A DNA stretch of 64,000 nucleotides from DASSLY01 sp035689185 (GTDB lineage: Bacteria; Actinomycetota; Actinomycetes; Actinomycetales; Dermatophilaceae): positions 1-64,000 of the forward strand of contig DASSLY010000051.1 of assembly GCA_035689185.1 (NCBI GenBank), in the 5' to 3' direction. The position numbers and the translations under genes were made by a program. The notes under the pieces are model-generated. The model did no database searches, was not told the origin of the DNA, and saw only the letters and a list, made by a program, of their open reading frames with translations. Shown here in pieces: positions 59,539-64,000 of the stretch; within the stretch, counting starts at the first letter, position 1, and the number at the start of each line of letters is the position of its first letter.

Positions 59539-59688
59539 CCCGCCGAGCTGACGACACCACGCCCAACAGGCCGTCAGCATGACCACCAAGCCCCGCCCCG
59601 AACCCCGGGACGGGGCCTTCGTCACACCGCCGCATCCGCAGCCACGCTGACGCGGTCGTCCCCAACCAGCGTGGCGGCCAACACCACG

Positions 59689-60417
59689 GTTTCGTCGCTG
59701 TTCGAGTACCTGTTCTTGCGTGGGATCTGTGACCGCAACCCGGTCCCGCGCAGCCTCGGCGCCCGGCATGCCCGACCTGACGGGCGGGGGCAGGGCGGAC
59801 GGCGGGGGGCGCCGTTGGTGCGGGCACCGCGGAAGCTGCCGCGGGTGCTGGCCCCCTCGGAGGTGACCGCCCTGACTGCAGCGTTGCGCACCGACCGGGA
59901 CCGGGCCATGGTCGCGCTGATGCTCCACGGAGGGCTGCGCCGCTGCGAGGTCCTCGGACTGCGGTTCGAGCACGTGCACGTCGGCGACCGGCGGGTGCTC
60001 GTCGCGGACGGCAAGGGCGGACACCAACGCCTGGTCCCGGTCGCGGACGTCTTCTTCACCACGCTCGCCGGCTACCTGGCTCATGAGCGACCGAGCCAGT
60101 CGGCCTGTGACCAGGTGTTCGTCGTGCTCAAGGGCCCGAACCGGGGACGGCCACTGACCGCAGCCGGGTTGGATGAAGTCCTGGCCGGCGCCCGGCGCCG
60201 GGCCGGGCTGGCGCACGCGTCGTGCCACGAGCTGCGGCACACCTGCTTCACCCGCCTGCGGGAGGCCGGGATGGCGCTGGAGGCGATCCAGGCCCAGGCC
60301 GGCCACGCCTCGATCGAAACGACCCGGGTGTACCTGCACCTGTCGAACGACTGGCTCGCCGGGGAGTACCAGCGGGCGATGGCCATCCTCGATGGCCTGC
60401 ACGAGGTGGAAACGTGA
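59689..60417 (+). pseudogene. 3' half of the split tyrosine recombinase (TnpA-like)
   Basis: This half has 242 codons carrying the whole catalytic domain: Arg in GGLRRCEVLGLR, HELRHTCFTRL (H-x-x-R), then GHASIETTRVYLHLS with the final His and nucleophile Tyr. The coding continuation begins with VSSLFEYLFLRG just after the right copy of CCACG. An ATG at 59674 inside the transposon end could let this half be translated alone, without the DNA-binding domain. Its stop overlaps the next start (GTGA). Confidence 0.85.
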
Positions 60418-62285
60418 GCACCGCAGCGACAACTGCCCGCGCGGCAGCCTCCGACCGGACGCCCAGGACAGTCCCGCTGTCGTTGGCAGCCGTGGCTCGC
60501 ACCTACGTCCAGGCTGGGGCGACACCTGCAGCGCGTCGGATCCGGCATGGCGGAGTAGCGGGCTTCCAGCGCAGGTTCGGGGATCTGGAGGGCTGGCGCG
60601 GTGCGCCGGTGACCGAGCGACGGAAGGTGCGCACCGAGGTCGCCTCGTTCGCTGGGCACGCGGTGATCGCCTGCGGCGTGGCCGTTGACGTCGAGTTCGT
60701 CGTCGCCTCCAGGTGCCGGTGGGGCAAGTACCTCCGTGACGCCCACCCCCAGCAGACCGAGGCGTTTGAGGCGCAGGCCGCATCACTTGGCTTCTGTCGC
60801 AAGGAGATCGGCCGGATGTGGTCGTGGCTGGCGAAGATCTGCGTCGTCGTCGGGAAGAGTCCTGAGGGGCTGACCGCCACGGAGTACCAGCAAGCCAGGG
60901 CCGCGGTGCATGACACCGTCATCACCCAGCGCGGGTACCGGCCGAAGACGCTGTCCACGCCCTTGTTCGGGCTCGATGCGGTGATGTACCACCGAGGGCA
61001 GGCGCCCGCCCCGGACGTCCGGCGCCGCTGGACCGGACGACCTGTCAACGAGGTCGACTGGGACGACCTTGCCACCTCGGCTCCCGCCCTCGTCGCGACG
61101 ATGCGCCGCTACCTTCACCAGTGCTCGCTGTCCCTGCGGGCCTCGTCGGTGGTCCTGTTCGACACGACCCTGCGCCAGTTCGCCGCGTCCCTGCTGACCG
61201 CGGACCCGCCCGTCACGCGGGTGCGGGACATCAACCGGGAGCACGTTGAGGCTTACAAAGAGCAACTGGCCGACCGGCCCGGCTATCGCGGCAAACCGCT
61301 GACGAAGACGACGCTCGGGATGCGGATGGGCCACCTGAGCACCTTCTTCACCCGGATCATCGAGTGGGACTACGACGACGCCCCCACCCGGGTCCCGGTG
61401 TACCGCAGCGACCGGCCCCGCCTGGACAAGCCGTTGCCGAAGTTCCTCGATGACGCCCAAGCCGCCGCGTTCATGACCGCAGCGCGCAACCTGCCCGACC
61501 CGCTCGACCGGCTCATCGTCACCGCCCTGGCGCGCACCGGGATGCGCCGCGGGGAACTGCTCGGCTTGACCGTCGACGCGATCGTTCAGATCGGCACCGG
61601 CTACTGGCTGCGCACTCCGGTCGGCAAGCTGCACACCGACCGGTACATCCCGCTGCACCCGCAGCTGAAGGAACTGCTCGACGCCTGGATCGCTGCCCGC
61701 CCCGACTGGCAGGCGTCCTCCCTGCTACTGACCGAACGCGGGCGCCCGATCCCACCGACCCGGGTCGAGAAGGCCGTCCAGAAGGCCGCCACCGCAGCCG
61801 GGCTCGGGCACGTCCACCCCCACCAACTGCGCCACACCCTTGCCACCCAGGCGATCAACCGCGGGATGAGCCTCGAGGCCATCGCGGCCCTGCTCGGTCA
61901 TCACGACCTGTCGATGACCATGGTGTACGCCCGGATCGCCGACCGCACCGTCGCCGACGAGTACTTCGCCGTCACCAAGAAGGTCGAGTCTCTCTACGCC
62001 ACGAGCCAGCCCGCCATCCTGCCAGCCGACGCCGCCGGACCAGCCATGCGCGCCCTGCGCGCCGAGGCCAGCAAGCGGCTGCTCGGCAACGGCTACTGCG
62101 CCCGCCCGATCGAGCTCGACTGCCGCTACGAGACCATCTGCGAGTCCTGCACCATGTTCTTCACCACCATCGAGCACCGGCCCACCATCCAGGCACAACG
62201 CGACGACGCCCACACCAAAGGCCAAACCGGCCGCCGGGACGTCTACGACACCCTGCTCAAACGACTCGACGACAGCCCCGCTTGA
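60414..62285 (+). CDS. Large tyrosine recombinase (Tn554 TnpB-like)
   Basis: This 623-residue recombinase has a long N-terminal region of about 210 residues, a SAM-like DNA-binding domain (about 215-330) and a catalytic domain with Arg in ARTGMRRGELLGL, HPHQLRHTLATQ and GHHDLSMTMVYARI. A Cys-rich C-terminal module (GYCARPIELDCRYETICESC) probably binds zinc. The length and the Cys module fit Tn554 TnpB (630 residues). It is intact and overlaps the upstream recombinase by four bases. The stop lies just inside the right end of the element. Confidence 0.88.
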   Translation: MSTAATTARAAASDRTPRTVPLSLAAVARTYVQAGATPAARRIRHGGVAGFQRRFGDLEGWRGAPVTERRKVRTEVASFAGHAVIACGVAVDVEFVVASRCRWGKYLRDAHPQQTEAFEAQAASLGFCRKEIGRMWSWLAKICVVVGKSPEGLTATEYQQARAAVHDTVITQRGYRPKTLSTPLFGLDAVMYHRGQAPAPDVRRRWTGRPVNEVDWDDLATSAPALVATMRRYLHQCSLSLRASSVVLFDTTLRQFAASLLTADPPVTRVRDINREHVEAYKEQLADRPGYRGKPLTKTTLGMRMGHLSTFFTRIIEWDYDDAPTRVPVYRSDRPRLDKPLPKFLDDAQAAAFMTAARNLPDPLDRLIVTALARTGMRRGELLGLTVDAIVQIGTGYWLRTPVGKLHTDRYIPLHPQLKELLDAWIAARPDWQASSLLLTERGRPIPPTRVEKAVQKAATAAGLGHVHPHQLRHTLATQAINRGMSLEAIAALLGHHDLSMTMVYARIADRTVADEYFAVTKKVESLYATSQPAILPADAAGPAMRALRAEASKRLLGNGYCARPIELDCRYETICESCTMFFTTIEHRPTIQAQRDDAHTKGQTGRRDVYDTLLKRLDDSPA

Positions 62286-62302
62286 CACCGATCACCCACA
62301 TA
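62285..62302. repeat. Right inverted repeat of the Tn554-like element
   Basis: Its complement reads TATGTGGGTGATCGGTGT and pairs with the left end at 55873-55890. It begins on the last base of the TnpB-like stop codon. Confidence 0.65.
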
Positions 62303-62303
62303 A

Positions 62304-62689
62304 GCGTGCGCTTTTCCCATGATCTCCAACGCGGTCTCGGTGGTGGCCAGCCGGCGCTGGGCCTGGTCCAGTTGCCGCCGCAGCCGGACGATCTCGGTCT
62401 GCTCCGCGCTCGGCCGCCCGATCGTCGCGCCGGCCTGCTTACCCTCCAGCAGGCCGGCGTCTCGTAGCCGGCGCCACTCGAACATCAACGAGGAGTACAA
62501 CCCCTCCCGGCGCAGATACGCTCCACCCTCGGACTTCTCGCAGGCCGCCTCGTAGGCGATGACGTGTCCCCGCTTCTCGGCTGGGGTGAACGAGCGACGG
62601 CGCGAGGGACCGCCAGAACGTGGAGACGAACCACTCACCGCACCATCATCGACGACAGCCGTCGAGCTCAACAGGACTGCACTACTCAT
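62304..62689 (-). pseudogene. 5' part of the split IS3 orfA
   Basis: About 128 codons from the ATG at 62689 encode the OrfA helix-turn-helix (RRRSFTPAEKRGHVIAYEA then LRREGLYSSLMFEWRR) and the leucine-zipper helix (EIVRLRRQLDQAQRRLATTE), ending EIMGKAHA. From there the frame runs into the inserted element and stops at 62243. Rejoined to 55811-55867 it gives a normal OrfA. Confidence 0.85.
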
Positions 62690-62780
62690 GGTGAATCAGA
62701 ATCCTTGATCTCGCCCTGCGTCAGGCGGGCTTGCTGTGAACCGCTGGTCTCAACTCACCCTGACACGCAGGGCATAGCCG

Positions 62781-63314
62781 ATGCGGGCACTGGTGGTCTT
62801 CGAGTCGATCTTCGGCAATACCGAGGCGATCGCCAGGGCCGTCGCCGACGGGCTGGGAGGCATGCTGGACGTCGACGTGGTGGAGGTCGGCCACGCGCCG
62901 AAGGTGGTGGACGACGGCTATGCCGTGCTGGTGGTCGGCGGTCCCACCCACGCCTTCGGGATGAGCCGGCCGCAGACCCGGCTGGATGCCGCGCGGCAGG
63001 CGGGCCGCGCCGTCCCGTCCACCGCGGCAACGATGGGGATTCGCGAGTGGATCGAGCTGCTGGGGCAGTCGCCGGGGACGGTGGCCGTCGCGACCTTCGA
63101 CACCCGTATGTCGCGCCCGCGCCTGCCGGGCTCGGCCGCGCGGGCGGCCCTGCGGCGGCTGCACCGGCAGGGCTGGCGGGTCGTCGCACCGCCGGAGAGC
63201 TTCTGGGTCAGCGGCAGCGCGGGACCGCTCGTCGCCGACGAGACCGCGCGGGCCCGTCGGTGGGGGCAGCAGCTGGCCGACGCCGTCGCCGCGGACGGCC
63301 ACCCCGTTCGCTGA
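62781..63314 (+). CDS. Flavodoxin-domain protein
   Basis: This 177-residue protein has a flavodoxin fold. The FMN phosphate loop is ESIFGNTEAIARAV at residues 8-21, in the place of the usual S/T-x-T-G-N-T. VVGGPTHAFGMSR is the second flavin contact. The middle (RLPGSAARAALRRLHRQGW) and SFWVSGSAGPL are typical of a small actinobacterial group of unknown redox partner. It lies right beside the right end of the IS3-type element. Confidence 0.85.
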   Translation: MRALVVFESIFGNTEAIARAVADGLGGMLDVDVVEVGHAPKVVDDGYAVLVVGGPTHAFGMSRPQTRLDAARQAGRAVPSTAATMGIREWIELLGQSPGTVAVATFDTRMSRPRLPGSAARAALRRLHRQGWRVVAPPESFWVSGSAGPLVADETARARRWGQQLADAVAADGHPVR

Positions 63315-63324
63315 CGCCTCGCGG

Positions 63325-63346
63325 CGCCCGCCCGCGCGGGCGGGCG
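63325..63346. terminator. Perfect palindrome between convergent genes
   Basis: An 11-bp perfect inverted repeat of CGCCCGCCCGC with its complement fills the gap between the flavodoxin and zincin genes. It would fold with a small central loop and can act in both directions. Confidence 0.65.
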
Positions 63347-63377
63347 GGCTTGGCCTCCCGCGGTCGAGCGGTCGCGG

Positions 63378-63743
63378 CTATCCCCAGCCGAGCTCGTGCA
63401 GCCGTTCGTCGTCGATGCCGAAGTGATGGGCGATCTCGTGGACGACGGTGACGGCCACCTCTTCCAGCACCTCCTCGCGGGTGGCGCAGATCCGCAGCGT
63501 CGGGCCCCGGTAGATGATGACCCGATCCGGCAGTGACCCGGCGGCCCACCACCCGTCCCGTTCCGTGAGCGGCGTCCCTTCGTAGACCCCGAGCAGGTCC
63601 GGGTCGTCGGCCGGCGGCTCCTCCTCGACGAAGAACGCCACGTTGTCGAGCATCCGCATCAGCTCCGCCGGGACCAGGTCCAGCGCCTCGCCCACGGCCA
63701 CCTCGAACTCGCGGTCGCTGAGCAACGGAGCGGGGCGGGCCAT
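63378..63743 (-). CDS. Small zincin-type metallopeptidase family protein
   Basis: This 121-residue protein has a C-terminal zinc motif VVHEIAHHFGIDD (HExxH and a third His/Asp region). The front part DREFEVAVGEALDLVP, then VAFFVEEEPP and LLGVYEGTPLTERD, is typical of the small minimal gluzincin family (formerly DUF1025). The substrate is unknown. The start is the ATG at 63743; longer frames upstream are Arg-rich. Confidence 0.88.
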   Translation of the reverse strand: MARPAPLLSDREFEVAVGEALDLVPAELMRMLDNVAFFVEEEPPADDPDLLGVYEGTPLTERDGWWAAGSLPDRVIIYRGPTLRICATREEVLEEVAVTVVHEIAHHFGIDDERLHELGWG

Positions 63744-63811
63744 GAGCCCACCGTATGCCGGGTCGCCGGACGGGCGACCGGGAACTGCCGGACCGAGATG
63801 CGTGCGGACCG

Positions 63812-64000
63812 TCAGCGGGCGCGGGCGGCGTCCTCGTCGGGCTCGGGCTGCTCGGTGGTGCCGTGCGGTGCGTACGCGTCGTGCCAACCGCGCGTGTCCG
63901 CCCCGCCGTGCATGTCGCCACCGGCCCAGCCGTGCTCGTAGTCGGTGCCCGCCTCGATCGCCAGGGACTCGTACGCCTCACCGTCATGGTGCGCCGCCGC
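63812..64000 (-). CDS. C-terminal end of an unidentified protein, cut by window edge
   Basis: Sixty-two codons read into the window from its right edge to the TGA at 63812-63814. The sequence is hydrophilic with His, Gly and Asp (HGWAGGDMHGGADTRGWHDA) and an acidic end (EQPEPDEDAARAR). Codon use fits a real gene, but no family is recognisable from this tail. Confidence 0.5.
   Translation of the reverse strand, partial: AAAHHDGEAYESLAIEAGTDYEHGWAGGDMHGGADTRGWHDAYAPHGTTEQPEPDEDAARAR

Larger units (their letters stand above)
56273..59683 (+). mobile_element. TG/CA-ended DDE transposon with ATPase and 5-bp target duplication
   Basis: This 3411-bp element is bounded by the direct repeat CCACG (56268-56272 and 59684-59688). 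Its ends are inverted: TGTTGACCGCCA on the left and the complement of TGGCGGCCAACA on the right, 11 of 12 matching. TG/CA ends and a 5-bp duplication are the hallmarks of the Mu/Tn7/Tn5053 type of DDE transposition. It encodes a zinc-ribbon protein, a DDE transposase with Mu-type C domain and an AAA+ ATPase. No passenger gene is present. Confidence 0.88.
55866..62304 (+). mobile_element. Tn554-like element with two tyrosine recombinases, itself interrupted
   Basis: This element sits inside IS3 orfA and can be removed in frame with little or no target duplication, as expected for a tyrosine-recombinase transposon. It carries a TnpA-like gene (372 residues once rejoined) and an overlapping 623-residue TnpB-like gene, close in size and order to Tn554 TnpA (361) and TnpB (630). 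No TnpC-like gene or passenger gene is present. An imperfect inverted repeat of about 18 bp marks the ends. The core element would be about 3.0 kb without the inner transposon. Confidence 0.75.
54780..62712 (-). mobile_element. IS3-family element split by a nested insertion
   Basis: The orfA start (62689 down to about 62304) and its end plus orfB (about 55867 down to 54807) are two halves of one IS3-type element separated by 6.4 kb. Joining them gives an uninterrupted orfA of about 147 codons whose TGA overlaps the orfB ATG, the normal IS3 arrangement. Outer ends are tentative: TGTCAAGG near 54780 and CCTTGATC near 62712 are the best inverted match, and it is imperfect. No target duplication could be confirmed. 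Confidence 0.75.

Noticed and set aside
55866..62304. Recombinase-in-trio (RIT) element
   Set aside because: Only two recombinases are present once the split gene is rejoined, and their sizes fit Tn554 TnpA/TnpB better.

Overview
The window comes from the chromosome of a high-GC actinobacterium. Signs of this are the G+C-rich third codon positions, many GTG starts, a mycothiol-type (MDMPI) enzyme, the actinobacterial CtaC-CtaD-CtaF oxidase set, and a gene backbone that recalls the lipB/dlaT/pepB/gcvT and hesB/adoK/ctaC stretch of Mycobacterium tuberculosis (about Rv2199c-Rv2218, from memory). Nothing here fixes the genus; a member of Micrococcales is my weak guess. No rRNA, tRNA, CRISPR array or replication origin was seen.

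Layout. 1-16.5 kb is mostly housekeeping: an ABC-2 exporter, lipB, an MMPL transporter, a Gfo/Idh/MocA oxidoreductase, a peptidase E-like protein, a membrane Ser/Thr kinase with a His-rich linker, a TIGR01777 epimerase, sucB and lpd of the 2-oxoacid dehydrogenases, pepA and gcvT. 16.6-29.3 kb is an accessory oxidation island: a very large multicopper oxidase with a small anchored partner, a CopC-CopD copper protein, and an 1804-residue animal-type haem peroxidase with RTX calcium repeats. That pairing resembles the two known enzyme classes for bacterial Mn(II) oxidation (MnxG/MofA-type and MopA-type). 29.5-34.4 kb holds sirohaem synthesis, a beta-lactamase-fold hydrolase, a DUF3043 protein and an M20 dipeptidase. 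34.5-39.3 kb is a second accessory block: a nucleoside-phosphorylase-fold gene divergent from an operon of caspase-like peptidase, CHAT peptidase and amidohydrolase, a candidate conflict or signalling system.

39.3-54.6 kb returns to the backbone: PCMT, a glutathionyl-hydroquinone-reductase-like protein, nadA, an MDMPI protein, a phosphoesterase, glycerate kinase, a HesB-type Fe-S protein, a PfkB kinase, aat, TusA with a cysteine-desulfurase-like protein that lacks the PLP lysine, ctaC-ctaD-ctaF, and an L,D-transpeptidase. Four different short tandem-repeat arrays lie just downstream of genes here. 54.8-62.7 kb is a three-level nest of mobile elements: an IS3-family element split by a Tn554-like tyrosine-recombinase element, which is itself split by a TG/CA-ended DDE transposon with a 5-bp target duplication. 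A flavodoxin, a small zincin and a partial gene close the window.

A heptamer, GTATGCC/GGCATAC, occurs about thirty times from 0 to 53 kb, often forcing rare codons, and is absent from the mobile nest; it looks like a genome-wide signature word of the host.
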